In this document: positions 1 through 8,227 of the stretch, in pieces
Numbering within the stretch: the first letter of the stretch is position 1
Layout of the letters: each line of letters begins with the position of its first letter
Origin: Psychrobacter sp. 28M-43
GTDB lineage: Bacteria; Pseudomonadota; Gammaproteobacteria; Pseudomonadales; Moraxellaceae
Reading direction: 5' to 3'
Assembly (NCBI RefSeq): GCF_014770435.1
Contig: NZ_CP061739.1
Span: 1,240,001-1,304,000 of the forward strand
DNA length: 64,000 bases
Translations under genes and position numbers: made by a program
The notes under the pieces: generated by a model
Told to the model about the DNA's origin: nothing
Database searches by the model: none
Seen by the model: only the letters and a program-made list of their open reading frames with translations

Positions 1-207
1 GATCTAGCGACCAATGCTCAGCTACAGCGCGGCCAAACGCTTAAAGTACCAAAAGCGACAGTAAGCTATACGGTTGGCTCGGGTGATAGCTTGATTGGTC
101 TAGCACGTAAATATGGTGTCTCAACACAAGAGCTGGCCGATATGAATAATATTGCCGCTGATACGATGTTGCAACGTGGTCAGCGTCTGACTGTACCTAA
201 TCGCTAA
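1..207 (+). CDS. LysM-domain protein, C-terminal fragment (5' end outside window)
   Basis: The frame is open from base 1 to a TAA at 205-207 and encodes 68 residues. The last ~48 residues form a complete LysM repeat (YTVGSGDSLIGLARKYGVS, then LADMNNI and LQRGQRLTVP), and the first ~18 residues (LQRGQTLKVP) are the end of an earlier repeat. LysM repeats bind the glycan of peptidoglycan, so this is the C-terminus of a cell-wall enzyme or binding protein. MltD-type lytic transglycosylases end in this way, but no catalytic domain is visible, so the enzyme class is an inference. A bidirectional terminator follows. Confidence 0.8.
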   Translation, partial: DLATNAQLQRGQTLKVPKATVSYTVGSGDSLIGLARKYGVSTQELADMNNIAADTMLQRGQRLTVPNR

Positions 208-275
208 TGAATAAGATATTAATGAATGCCTTTTACATAAGGCGTCATTAATATTAATTATGAATCGTATCGCAC

Positions 276-310
276 AAAAAAAGCTGCTCTTTATAAGAGC
301 AGCTTTTTTA
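276..310. terminator. Bidirectional intrinsic terminator
   Basis: Stem AAAAAAGCTGCTCTT pairs with AAGAGCAGCTTTTTT around a short loop. A-tract and T-tract flank it, so it can end both the LysM gene (plus) and the convergent transglycosylase gene (minus). Confidence 0.85.
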
Positions 311-371
311 TTTAATAAGAATAAATTACTGTGAAAAGTTAGCTTGCGAACCGTCTAGTAATAGTTACAAA

Positions 372-1580
372 CTAGACCGTCTGAGTTTTAATAGTCTCAA
401 GATAGCTTCTGATATTACTGACATAATGCATGGCTTGACCATAACGGCTATTCGAGGCTCTATTATCTGCTAAATAAGCATAGACGTTCGCCCAACTTTT
501 ATCATCGATACCTTGAGCTCGTAGTTCGCGCTGGATTCTTTTTACCGCATTGGGACCCATGTTGTAACCTGCAAGGGCAAACCAGATACGGTCAGTTTTT
601 GGCACATCAGAGAAGTCTGCTTTTACTTGCTCTAGATAGCGTGCACCGCCACCAATGCTTTGGTAAGGATCAACACGGTCTGAGACGCCCATCGCTTTTG
701 CAGTGTTGTTGGTCAGCATCATTAACCCGCGTACGCCAGTCGGCGAGACAGCGTTGGCATCAAGGTGTGACTCTTGATAACCCATCGCGACCAGTAGTTC
801 CCAGTCGTGATTATAATTGCGTGCTTGCTCTTCAAACGAAGACTGATAGTCCGGTAATTTTTCCGTCAACGTTCTCTGGAAATGATCCTGACTATAGGCA
901 TCTTTAAGCAAGTTTTGATTGTAGAACGCGGCAAGTTTTTGTGTGTTTTTTAGCTTGATGCTATCGCACAAAAAGTAACTGGCCTTTCTTGATAGTGGAT
1001 CATTGGATGAGCTAAACGTCCAACTTACCTTAGGATGTAGACCATTCTTAGTCAGACTAGAATCGTAACCACAGCTGACATTAATAGACGATAGGTTCAG
1101 CTGGCTTTTTAGCTTGGTGCTAGCCGTAGTCAACGCCATGTCAGCGTTGCCGGTTCTTAGTGCTTTTAGCGCCGCTTCTTCATTGGCATAGGCTTTTAGA
1201 TTGATATCGACACCGAGCTCGTCGGCGTAAGTGCGCACCAGATCAAACCCAAAACCATGTTGGAAGCCATCGGTAGCAAAGTAAGTGCTATCGCCTGGTA
1301 CCGCAGCAATGGTCAAGGTGTTTTCCAGCATGACATTGTCATAGGCTGGTACCGATGTGTTCATGGTCGTCAAACTCTCAGCGGGCAACGAGAGTAGAGC
1401 GATGCTAGAGATTTGTGCCAGCTTCTTGGTTCTGGCAAAACGATTAGACGCAATAGGGGTAACGGATGAAACGATGTTACTTTTGGTGTTTAGTAGGCGT
1501 TTAGATGGACGCAGTAAATAAGAAATACGGCGTTTGGCCCCTTGCGCAGATACTTTTACACGATAAGTAATACGCTGCAT
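372..1580 (-). CDS. MltF-like lytic transglycosylase (solute-binding-like domain + SLT domain)
   Basis: The 402-residue protein has a basic N-terminus (1-55), a weak hydrophobic segment (55-67), a solute-binding-like region (about 88-165, with GFGFDLVRTYADELGV and GNADMALTTAS) and a C-terminal soluble-lytic-transglycosylase domain (about 250-395). Visible SLT motifs are the catalytic Glu270 in MGYQESHLD, TGVRGLMMLT and AGYNMGP. The order matches MltF, which cleaves peptidoglycan glycan strands to anhydromuropeptides, but the binding-protein part is shorter than in MltF (about 500 residues in E. coli). The N-terminal basic stretch before the hydrophobic segment is unusually long and no lipobox is seen, so export could start from an internal Met (for example residue 73) or the true start may differ. 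The gene stands alone, with a long non-coding upstream region. Confidence 0.82.
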   Translation of the reverse strand: MQRITYRVKVSAQGAKRRISYLLRPSKRLLNTKSNIVSSVTPIASNRFARTKKLAQISSIALLSLPAESLTTMNTSVPAYDNVMLENTLTIAAVPGDSTYFATDGFQHGFGFDLVRTYADELGVDINLKAYANEEAALKALRTGNADMALTTASTKLKSQLNLSSINVSCGYDSSLTKNGLHPKVSWTFSSSNDPLSRKASYFLCDSIKLKNTQKLAAFYNQNLLKDAYSQDHFQRTLTEKLPDYQSSFEEQARNYNHDWELLVAMGYQESHLDANAVSPTGVRGLMMLTNNTAKAMGVSDRVDPYQSIGGGARYLEQVKADFSDVPKTDRIWFALAGYNMGPNAVKRIQRELRAQGIDDKSWANVYAYLADNRASNSRYGQAMHYVSNIRSYLETIKTQTV

Positions 1581-2674
1581 GGATGTCTCCTGATTTTAGC
1601 CATCCTTCTTACCGCAAAAACACGTATAAATATATGTGCATAATATTGACATATATCGATATCGTGTCTTAAATAGAGTGGCATTTTTAATAGGATAAAT
1701 GCCGCTCTATCTTGTTTGACTATAGCGCCACTAGCGTACTCTCTCTAAGAGTTAGTGGGATAGTTTGTCGTCAGCCAGCTATCGATATATCATAAAAGCG
1801 TTCTAAACCGTATTTATAAGTACTGGTTTAAAATACTGAACGCACAACAACGCGAAGGATATAAATCAGATGATTCCTTCATCGATAACTAAATATGGCT
1901 AGTGGCCAAACAACTATATATCAAACATAGGTAAGGTCATGATTAAGTTATTGAGACAAAGACATAGCTTGAAACATTGAGGTAAGGTTTTGCCAATGAG
2001 GCAAATACATTCATCTGTTTTAACTATGCTAACTTTGATGGCTGGCTATACTTTGAATCACTAATATTAAGTTACTAGTAATAGGATAACTGGCTACTAA
2101 AGTTGTTTGTCCAGCGATAAGGGTAAGCAAAATAATCAGAATTGATAGTTTATAGCGGTCTATCAAACTGGCTAGGTCATACCGTCATCGCGACACCGAA
2201 AATAAAAAAATACCATGCTGCTAACATATATAGTGCAAACATAGTATTTCAATGAGTAGCGGTTTAAAATCTTATCACTGATATAGCGCGATAAAGTCTT
2301 AAACAACTACCAGCATTATTTTAGTGCCATAACCGGAAGCTGTAATAATGGGAAGTTTCATGACAAAACGTTCTTTCTTACGGGTAGTAATATGCGGTTA
2401 CTAATTGCATTATTCAAGTGGAGTTAAGAAAAAAGCGATAAAACTTAACAATTAAGATATAAACGGTTAATTTTCCAGATATTTGGTACATAATAATCAA
2501 AAATAGAATAACAAAGTCCAAATAGTAGTCAAACTAGACTTTATGCTTATGCTTTAACTACAGCTATTAGCAAGTCTGGTTTGGCTTTTGAGCTATCATT
2601 TTCTCTAGAAGTTTTTCTCTGCAAATTTTTCTCTATCAATGACAACCGTTTAAACTGATTTTTAAATGGCTACT
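1581..2674. other. Long AT-rich intergenic region with one strong hairpin
   Basis: About 1.1 kb without a credible gene between two minus-strand genes. A 13-bp stem at 1674-1686/1697-1709 (TAGAGTGGCATTT against AAATGCCGCTCTA, one G-T pair) stands out. Just upstream on the plus strand is a promoter-like TTGACA (1646-1651), 17-bp spacer, TTAAAT (1669-1674). Otherwise I see only AT-rich sequence. Confidence 0.5.
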
Positions 2675-3499
2675 TTATGCTGGGTTTTCGATATCAATAA
2701 AAGTAACTGGCAGACCAAATTTTTGAGCGACTATCTCTCCTAATGCCTGAATACCGCCACGCTCCGTCGCATGATGACCACAAGCAAAATAGTCAATCCC
2801 AAGCTCGCGCGCGCTATGCGTGGTACGCTCAGATATCTCACCAGAGATAAATGCATCACAGCCCATGCTAGCCGCTTGCTCAATCATATCTTGCGCACCG
2901 CCTGTACATATACCAACACGTTCTATCAGCCTACCATTTGTCTGAGCAGAAGCGTCTGTATGATACTCAGCTGAGATATGTAATGGCGCGCGACCTAAGG
3001 CTTGAGTAATGGTGGCAATGAGATCGTCAGAATTTTGCGGTGTACAAGTAGCGATATTGCCCACAGGATGTGACTCGGTAGGATAGAGAGCACCGTTGAT
3101 CGTCATGCCGAGCATGTCAGCAAGTTTTGCGTTGTTGCCAGAGACTGGGTGTGCATCCAGCGGTAGATGATAGCCAATCATAGAAATACCGTGTTGCATC
3201 AGTTTGCGCACGCGTCGACCTTTCATACCAGTAAGCGGTGCAGGTTCGCCTTTCCAGAAGTATCCATGATGCACCATAATCGCATCGGCATTGTCAGCGA
3301 TCGCAGCATCAATTAGGGCTTCACAAGCCGTGACACCAGTGACAATACGTTGAATCGGGCGCCCACCATCGACTTGTAGGCCATTTGGCGCATAGTCTTT
3401 GAACGCGCTGGCAGATAAGTAGTCGTCACAGAACTGTGTCAACGCTTGGGCGCTAATGCTTTGAGTATTGGGTTCAGCTATCGTATGATTTGCAGTCAT
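2675..3499 (-). CDS. NIF3 / YbgI-family protein (GTP cyclohydrolase I type 2 homolog)
   Basis: The 274 residues show the NIF3 fold signatures: an N-terminal metal motif (IMVHHGYFWKG), SMIGYHLPLDAHP in the first half, the central GGAQDMIEQAASMGCDAFISGE, and the C-terminal HHATERGGIQALG carrying further His/Glu metal ligands. Members form toroidal hexamers with a dinuclear metal site. Their reaction is not firmly established despite the GTP cyclohydrolase name, so no specific substrate is assigned. Length is typical. It is divergent from the protease gene at 3880 and has no visible operon partner; three AGAGAAAA(A) runs lie just past the stop. Confidence 0.88.
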   Translation of the reverse strand: MTANHTIAEPNTQSISAQALTQFCDDYLSASAFKDYAPNGLQVDGGRPIQRIVTGVTACEALIDAAIADNADAIMVHHGYFWKGEPAPLTGMKGRRVRKLMQHGISMIGYHLPLDAHPVSGNNAKLADMLGMTINGALYPTESHPVGNIATCTPQNSDDLIATITQALGRAPLHISAEYHTDASAQTNGRLIERVGICTGGAQDMIEQAASMGCDAFISGEISERTTHSARELGIDYFACGHHATERGGIQALGEIVAQKFGLPVTFIDIENPA

Positions 3500-3879
3500 T
3501 ATGTTTTCCTGTCATCAATAAAATGTATGTCGTAAGGTGCTATAGATTAACTAAGCAAAAATTATGTATTATCTGTCATGTTTGAGAGTATTTGGTTTTG
3601 ATCTTTTGACTTTATGTTCAATTCTCGAAATGCTGAAGTGTCGAGCATTGTAAAAGCTATTTTAACATGTCGTTGTAAGCAAGCAGACAAGCTGGATAAC
3701 TGAAATGGTACACGATACGTTACTATTTACTGGTATTGCGGTTATAATTTATACACGTGAGTCTGCCTAACTGTATAGCATTTGACCATTCAATTGATGA
3801 TTCAAGACTAGTTAAGCGGTTGCTATTATCTCACTTCGTTTTTCACTGTCTGTTTGCAATAAATTTATAGAGGTTTTAT
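3500..3879. other. Divergent intergenic region NIF3 / protease
   Basis: 380 bp. A TATAAT at 3743-3748 could be the -10 of the rightward gene, but its -35 (TTACTA) is poor. Nothing else recognisable except the clear ribosome-binding site AGAGG just before 3880. Confidence 0.35.
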
Positions 3880-5205
3880 ATGTCGTCATCCCGGAACACC
3901 AATAACAAGGCGTCTTTATTAAAATGGTTACCTTGGGTCTTATTGCTGCTAGTGTTGGCAGCGTTTATCTGGTTGTTCACGAGTATGAAATCGACGTCGG
4001 AGGCCACATGGGAGCCGCCGAGAACCCCGCCTGCGGAGCAGCAAGCAGCAGAGCCAGTGTCGGACACGCCAGCGCCTATCTCTTCTTATCATAATGCGGT
4101 GGCGCGTGCGTCGCAGTCTGTGGTCAATATCTATACGACGCAAACGATGACCGAGCATCCTTATATGGATGATCCCGTACTGCGCCGGTTTTTTGAATAT
4201 CATGGTGGCCCATCACAAGAGCAGGGCAATACCAACTTAGGCTCTGGTGTGATCGTATCAGAAGACGGCTATATCGTGACCAATGCCCATGTGATCGAAA
4301 AAGCAGATGAAATCACAGTCGCGTTCAATGATGGTCGTAAGAGTCGTGCCAGAATTATCGGTACAGATCCTGACAGTGATCTAGCTGTGATCAAGGTTGA
4401 CATGACAGGGCTGACACCACTTGGCTTCCGCGAAGATCCGATTCGTGTGGGTGATTTGGCATTAGCGATTGGTAATCCATTTGGTGTGGGTCAGACAGTG
4501 ACGCAGGGGATTATCTCAGCAACTGGACGTACTGGACTGGGCGTCAATAAGTTTGAAGACTTTATCCAGACTGATGCGGCGATTAATCCGGGTAACTCAG
4601 GCGGTGCACTGGTCGATGCTCATGGCGAGCTAGTCGGTATCAATACCGTGATATTCTCGCGCTCTGGTGGCTCGATGGGTATTGGCTTTGCGATTCCAAC
4701 GGCACTGGTTGAGCAAGTGATGAATGCTTTGATTAAAGACGGCCGTGTCAGTCGTGGCTGGTTAGGTATCGAGATTCAGTCACAGCTACGTGATCCAACG
4801 CAGTTAGAGACATCAACAGGCGTAGAAGTACTAAACGTCATTGATAACAGCCCAGCGGCGAAAAGCGGTCTACGCGTCGGTGATATCGTCCTAACCATCG
4901 ACGATGTCGAGATGACAGATGCCAATACCTTGATTCAGTATGTTGCTCGTAAGCCACCAAATACTGAACTGGATGCACAAATATTGCGTCAAGGTAAAAA
5001 CGCCCAAGTAAAAATCACGCTAGAAGAGCGTCCAGCACAAGAGCCACTTGAGCGTCCTGTCGTACTACAAAATGAGAGCATGGGCGGAATGGAGCAGCCA
5101 ACCATCCAAGGCGATGAAGAAACGCCAATGATGTCAAAGGCAGAGCGTGATCGTATGCGTGAGGAGCTGATGAAACTGTTTGAGCAAGATACCGCAACGC
5201 AGTAG
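3880..5205 (+). CDS. Membrane-anchored HtrA-family serine protease (DegQ/DegS/AlgW-like), one PDZ domain
   Basis: The 441 residues run: an uncleaved-looking N-terminal membrane anchor (about 15-35, WLPWVLLLLVLAAFIWLF), a proline-rich linker, a trypsin-like domain with His137 (VTNAHVIE), Asp167 (DSDLAVIKVD) and Ser240 (NPGNSGGAL), then one PDZ domain (about 290-385). A single PDZ and a membrane anchor fit the DegS/AlgW class, which cleaves anti-sigma factors on envelope stress; DegQ-type proteases carry two PDZ domains. A charged tail of about 55 residues (E/Q/M-rich) follows the PDZ and is atypical. The start is supported by AGAGG seven bases before ATG. The gene is monocistronic and ends at a strong terminator. 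Confidence 0.88.
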   Translation: MSSSRNTNNKASLLKWLPWVLLLLVLAAFIWLFTSMKSTSEATWEPPRTPPAEQQAAEPVSDTPAPISSYHNAVARASQSVVNIYTTQTMTEHPYMDDPVLRRFFEYHGGPSQEQGNTNLGSGVIVSEDGYIVTNAHVIEKADEITVAFNDGRKSRARIIGTDPDSDLAVIKVDMTGLTPLGFREDPIRVGDLALAIGNPFGVGQTVTQGIISATGRTGLGVNKFEDFIQTDAAINPGNSGGALVDAHGELVGINTVIFSRSGGSMGIGFAIPTALVEQVMNALIKDGRVSRGWLGIEIQSQLRDPTQLETSTGVEVLNVIDNSPAAKSGLRVGDIVLTIDDVEMTDANTLIQYVARKPPNTELDAQILRQGKNAQVKITLEERPAQEPLERPVVLQNESMGGMEQPTIQGDEETPMMSKAERDRMREELMKLFEQDTATQ

Positions 5206-5272
5206 GTCATCATAACAATGTGTTGACTCATAACGTGTTTATGGGACAGCACATTGATGTAGCTAATAGCAT

Positions 5273-5310
5273 AAAAAAGCGCGTTCCTTATCCAAAGGAG
5301 CGCGCTTTTT
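5273..5310. terminator. Bidirectional intrinsic terminator
   Basis: AAAAAGCGCGTTCCTT pairs with AAGGAGCGCGCTTTTT (one G-T) around a short loop, with A/T tracts on both sides. It serves the protease gene (plus) and the yfaE end of the nrd locus (minus). Confidence 0.88.
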
Positions 5311-5365
5311 GTTGGAGCTGATTTTTCTAAATTTTAAGGGCTAGCTTTATCTATATATAACCCTG

Positions 5366-5635
5366 CTATAGCTTTTCAATCGGATCATGATTGATATAAA
5401 TGACACCTTGCACACGGCAACAGCAAGGCAGGATTTCATCTTCTTCAATCATTGCCAATGGGTCAAATGGATAATCGACCGTATGCGAGCTAGCAATACG
5501 TTTGACTCGGCAACTACCACAGTAGCCTTCGCGGCATTGATAGTTTACCTCGTGTCCGGTGCGTAGCAGTCCATCTAGCAGACTCTCGTCATCATGTAGA
5601 TAGAACTGCTTTTTACTGGTCATTACCCAAGTCAT
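5366..5635 (-). CDS. yfaE: 2Fe-2S ferredoxin for class Ia ribonucleotide reductase (YfaE type)
   Basis: The 89-residue plant-type ferredoxin has the cluster ligands CREGYCGSC near the middle and a fourth Cys in the downstream CCC run (ILPCCCRVQG). The phrases YQCREGYCGSCRVK and EILPCCCR are close to E. coli YfaE, which reduces the NrdB di-iron centre to maintain the tyrosyl radical. Its position directly after nrdB on the same strand supports this. The 170-bp gap to nrdB carries a run of degenerate short repeats. The signature and context leave little doubt. Confidence 0.92.
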   Translation of the reverse strand: MTWVMTSKKQFYLHDDESLLDGLLRTGHEVNYQCREGYCGSCRVKRIASSHTVDYPFDPLAMIEEDEILPCCCRVQGVIYINHDPIEKL

Positions 5636-5696
5636 CGTGAATCCTATTGGGATATGTCTGTGCTACTGCTATCCCTACTATTAACCCATAAGACGA

Positions 5697-5805
5697 TTAC
5701 AGCGGTAGAAGTTTTATAGCTTCAAATCTCTACCGCTCAAGCCTTTATCATTCAAAGCTCTTATGATTCAGACTTTTACAGCTCAAAGCTCTTACAACTC
5801 AGCTT
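5697..5805. repeat. Degenerate short repeats between nrdB and yfaE
   Basis: Within about 110 bp the plus strand repeats variants of TCAAAGCTCTTA/GATTCAGACTTTTA (5756-5769, 5782-5796 and neighbours; CTCAAAGCTCTTAC, ATTCAAAGCTCTTATG, CTCAGCTTTTATAATTCAAAG). The copies are imperfect, about 13-16 bp each, and end at the nrdB stop codon. No function is evident. Confidence 0.45.
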
Positions 5806-6939
5806 TTATAATTCAAAGTCGTCAAAATCACTGTCTGATAAGTCAGAGTCAATCTGACCAACCAAGTACGAGCTAATCTCGGTCTCTTGCGGTGCTACTT
5901 GCACATTGTCAGACGACAGCCACGTGTTGATCCACGGGATTGGGTTTGATTTTGAGTTCGGGAACGCCGCTGGCAAGCCGACCGTTTCCATACGTAAGTT
6001 AGTGATGTATTCGATATATTGGCATAAAATGTCTTTATTTAGACCAATCATCGAGCCATCTTTAAACAGATAACCTGCCCATTCTTTCTCTTGCTCGGCA
6101 GCCTTGCGGAAGATTTCGATGCTTTCTTCATAACACTCTGCGGCAATCTCGACCATTTCAGGGTCGTCACGACCATTGCGCATGAGGTTTAGCATATGCT
6201 GCGTACCCGTCAGATGCAGCGCTTCATCACGAGCGATTAGCTTAATGATTTTGGCATTACCTTCCATCAATTTGCGCTCAGCAAAGGCAAACGAGCAGGC
6301 AAATGAGACATAGAAACGAATGGCTTCTAGGACATTGACCGCCATGATGCATAGGTACATCTGCTTTTTGAGTGATCTTAAATCAACCGTCACTTGCTCG
6401 CCATTGATATTGTGCGTACCTGGACCGTACAAGCTATATAGCTGTGAGTTGCGGTACAGCTCATCATAATACTGGGCGATATCAGAAGCACGGCCTAAGA
6501 TGTGCTCGTTTTGCATAATGTCATCAAAGATAATATTTGGGTCATTGACGATATTACGAATGATATGCGTATAGCTGCGCGAGTGAATGGTCTCAGAGAA
6601 TGACCATGTCTCAATCCACGTCTCAAGCTCAGGGATAGACACTAGCGGCAGTAGCACCACGTTTGGACTACGACCTTGGATAGAGTCGAGTAGGGTCTGG
6701 TACTTGAGGTTGCTCAAAAATATATGCTGTTCATGCGAGGACAGATTGCTAAAGTCGATACGATCGCGTGATACATCGACTTCTTCTGGACGCCAAAAGA
6801 ACGATAGCTGCTTTTCAATCAATTGCTCAAAGATTGGGTGTTTTTGTTGGTCATAGCGCGCCACGTTGACGGGCTGACCAAAGAACATCGGCTCTTTTAG
6901 CGCATTGTTTGGCGTTTGAGAAAAAATCGAGTAAGTCAT
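5806..6939 (-). CDS. nrdB: Ribonucleoside-diphosphate reductase, beta subunit (class Ia)
   Basis: The 377 residues match the R2 family, which holds a di-iron/tyrosyl radical and passes the radical to NrdA for NDP reduction. Visible features are the N-terminal [31 protein letters not shown], the metal-ligand helices ([27 protein letters not shown]) and the C-terminal acidic tail ending in DFDDFEL, the part that docks on NrdA. Length equals E. coli NrdB. Upstream on the same strand come a small unknown gene, the TIR/caspase cassette, then nrdA; in most relatives nrdA and nrdB lie much closer, so the separation is unusual. Confidence 0.97.
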   Translation of the reverse strand: MTYSIFSQTPNNALKEPMFFGQPVNVARYDQQKHPIFEQLIEKQLSFFWRPEEVDVSRDRIDFSNLSSHEQHIFLSNLKYQTLLDSIQGRSPNVVLLPLVSIPELETWIETWSFSETIHSRSYTHIIRNIVNDPNIIFDDIMQNEHILGRASDIAQYYDELYRNSQLYSLYGPGTHNINGEQVTVDLRSLKKQMYLCIMAVNVLEAIRFYVSFACSFAFAERKLMEGNAKIIKLIARDEALHLTGTQHMLNLMRNGRDDPEMVEIAAECYEESIEIFRKAAEQEKEWAGYLFKDGSMIGLNKDILCQYIEYITNLRMETVGLPAAFPNSKSNPIPWINTWLSSDNVQVAPQETEISSYLVGQIDSDLSDSDFDDFEL

Positions 6940-7036
6940 GGGACTGCCTTTATAATTGATACGGTTATTAATTTATAGGGGTTTGACTGGTTTTGATTTG
7001 AGGTTATGACACGTTTTTGGATTATAGCGTTTTGGC

Positions 7037-7408
7037 CTAGAGGTTCTCTAGTGATATCTGCGACGACTCTTGTCCATCGTTCATATAGGCTTTGAAAATT
7101 TCGCTCAGTTCACTATCATCGAGTGCTTCTAATTCATCAAGCGCGCTTTTGCGTAGGGTACTTACATCAGGCTCTTCTGCTACTGTTTTTAAGTCTTTTT
7201 TAGCTGCTCTCGATACTGGTTTTTTGGCCGCTTTTGCCACGCTTTTTTTGGCGACAGTTGTCTTTGGTGCTTCATCCACACCTAACTGCTGACGCACCTC
7301 TGCAATATCAACCTCGACTTGTACGATATGCGAGCCACCATCGTTTAGGTCTGAAAATACGTTTGGAATAAACAAACCACCGTCTTTGATGATTGCGGTA
7401 TATTGCAC
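7037..7408 (-). CDS. Small protein of unknown function with Ala/Lys-rich centre, upstream of nrdB
   Basis: A 123-residue frame between the defence cassette and nrdB, same strand, 97 bp from the nrdB start. The N-terminal ~40 residues look like a small beta-rich domain (MQYTAIIKDGGLFIPNVF, then HIVQVEVDIAEVRQQL). Residues ~49-72 are a histone-H1-like Ala/Lys run (TTVAKKSVAKAAKKPVSRAA), and the C-terminal third is acidic and helical (SALDELEALDDSELSEIFKAYM). I do not recognise the family. The start fits an ATG with GGAGG nearby (GACGGAGGTCATGTGC on the coding strand, though the spacing is tight). It may be a native member of the nrd locus rather than cassette cargo, since its base composition is less AT-rich than the cassette. 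Confidence 0.65.
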   Translation of the reverse strand: MQYTAIIKDGGLFIPNVFSDLNDGGSHIVQVEVDIAEVRQQLGVDEAPKTTVAKKSVAKAAKKPVSRAAKKDLKTVAEEPDVSTLRKSALDELEALDDSELSEIFKAYMNDGQESSQISLENL

Positions 7409-7442
7409 ATGACCTCCGTCGTTTTAATTCTATCTGTATGTT

Positions 7443-7694
7443 TTAATTATAACAGTAGCCAATCCCGCCTACCGCTTGTATCTGCTTAGCCGCTGGCGTA
7501 CAGTCTATTGTGTCTGACCGCATTCCTGTTGTCTCGATACTACGTTCAGCCACGGACTGCATCGCCATCGTCGTCAGCAGGATACCGCTATAGTCGGGGC
7601 TAAAAAGCCTTGCTAGGGCGTCTTTCTTTTTTCTTAGTGACTCTTCCGTTTGGGCGTAATTTGTAGAGTGCGCTGGGCGCACCCTACAATTCAA
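7443..7694 (-). pseudogene. Probable coding remnant between cassette and nrdB-side gene
   Basis: An 83-codon open frame that begins only with TTG inside a palindromic repeat, with no ribosome-binding site. The downstream part (SLRKKKDALARLFSPDYSGI, IETTGMRSDTIDCTPAAKQI, AVGGIGYCYN) looks like real protein and is richer in GC than the cassette next door. I read it as the 3' end of a gene whose 5' part was lost or displaced, possibly when the cassette arrived. It could also be a short genuine gene starting at an internal ATG (for example MAMQSVAERS). Family not recognised. Confidence 0.35.
7661..7689. repeat. REP-like palindrome at the cassette boundary
   Basis: TTGTAGAGTGCGC and GCGCACCCTACAA form 13-bp arms (one mismatch) around a 3-base loop. 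It sits immediately 3' of the TIR gene, 8 bp beyond its stop codon. Its GC-rich arms contrast with the AT-rich cassette. It may be a dispersed repeat and/or a transcription stop. Confidence 0.6.
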
Positions 7695-7696
7695 AT

Positions 7697-8227
7697 TTAT
7701 AACCGCATTTTTAGAGCATCATGAAATGCATCTGCGCCACTTTTGGTAAGTTCAGACCTGCTAAATGATTCACTTTTATTTCGTCGACTTTCAAAACCCT
7801 CACCAATAGAGCTCCTAGTATCTCGCTTATACTGTTCTATGAATTTATCTAAATCCATTTTAGAAACTAAGACTGGCCATTTACGTAAATATTCAGGTAA
7901 GAAGTTTGAAAGGAATCTAAAAGACATCCCACTAAGGTTTAGAGAGCTATTTGATACAGCATAGGAACAGATCCTCCGATTAGAAACAGTAGCTTGACCG
8001 ATCTCAAAAGGAACCCACCATGAACCGCTTGTGGTAGGAGATATTATAGCTAATAGGTGTGTGCTCTTCTTAATATTCTTGGTTATAACTTCTGTAATAT
8101 CTTCAGTACTTTTCGATTCATCATCAATTACATCTAAGTAATAATCAACGTTGTTAGTATTGAATTCATGAGCTATTTGAATAGCTGTGTTCCTATCAGT
8201 ATGGCGATAACTTATAAAAACAGACAT
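7697..8227 (-). CDS. TIR-domain protein (predicted NAD+-consuming signal or effector enzyme)
   Basis: The 176 residues begin with a canonical TIR domain: MSVFISYRHTDRNTA, the conserved ISPTTSGSWWVPFEIGQA with the putative catalytic Glu75, and length ~135 for the domain. A ~40-residue Ser/Arg-rich C-terminal tail follows. Bacterial TIR domains cleave NAD+ or make cyclic ADP-ribose-type signals after phage sensing. The gene abuts the caspase-like gene with no gap (its ATG begins on the base after that gene's stop), so the two are translationally linked. It is last in a four-gene cassette. Whether it makes a signal or kills by NAD+ loss cannot be told from sequence; partnership with a protease favours signalling. 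Confidence 0.88.
   Translation of the reverse strand: MSVFISYRHTDRNTAIQIAHEFNTNNVDYYLDVIDDESKSTEDITEVITKNIKKSTHLLAIISPTTSGSWWVPFEIGQATVSNRRICSYAVSNSSLNLSGMSFRFLSNFLPEYLRKWPVLVSKMDLDKFIEQYKRDTRSSIGEGFESRRNKSESFSRSELTKSGADAFHDALKMRL

Noticed and set aside
599..907. 102-codon plus-strand frame inside the transglycosylase gene
   Set aside because: Antisense shadow of a clearly coding frame.
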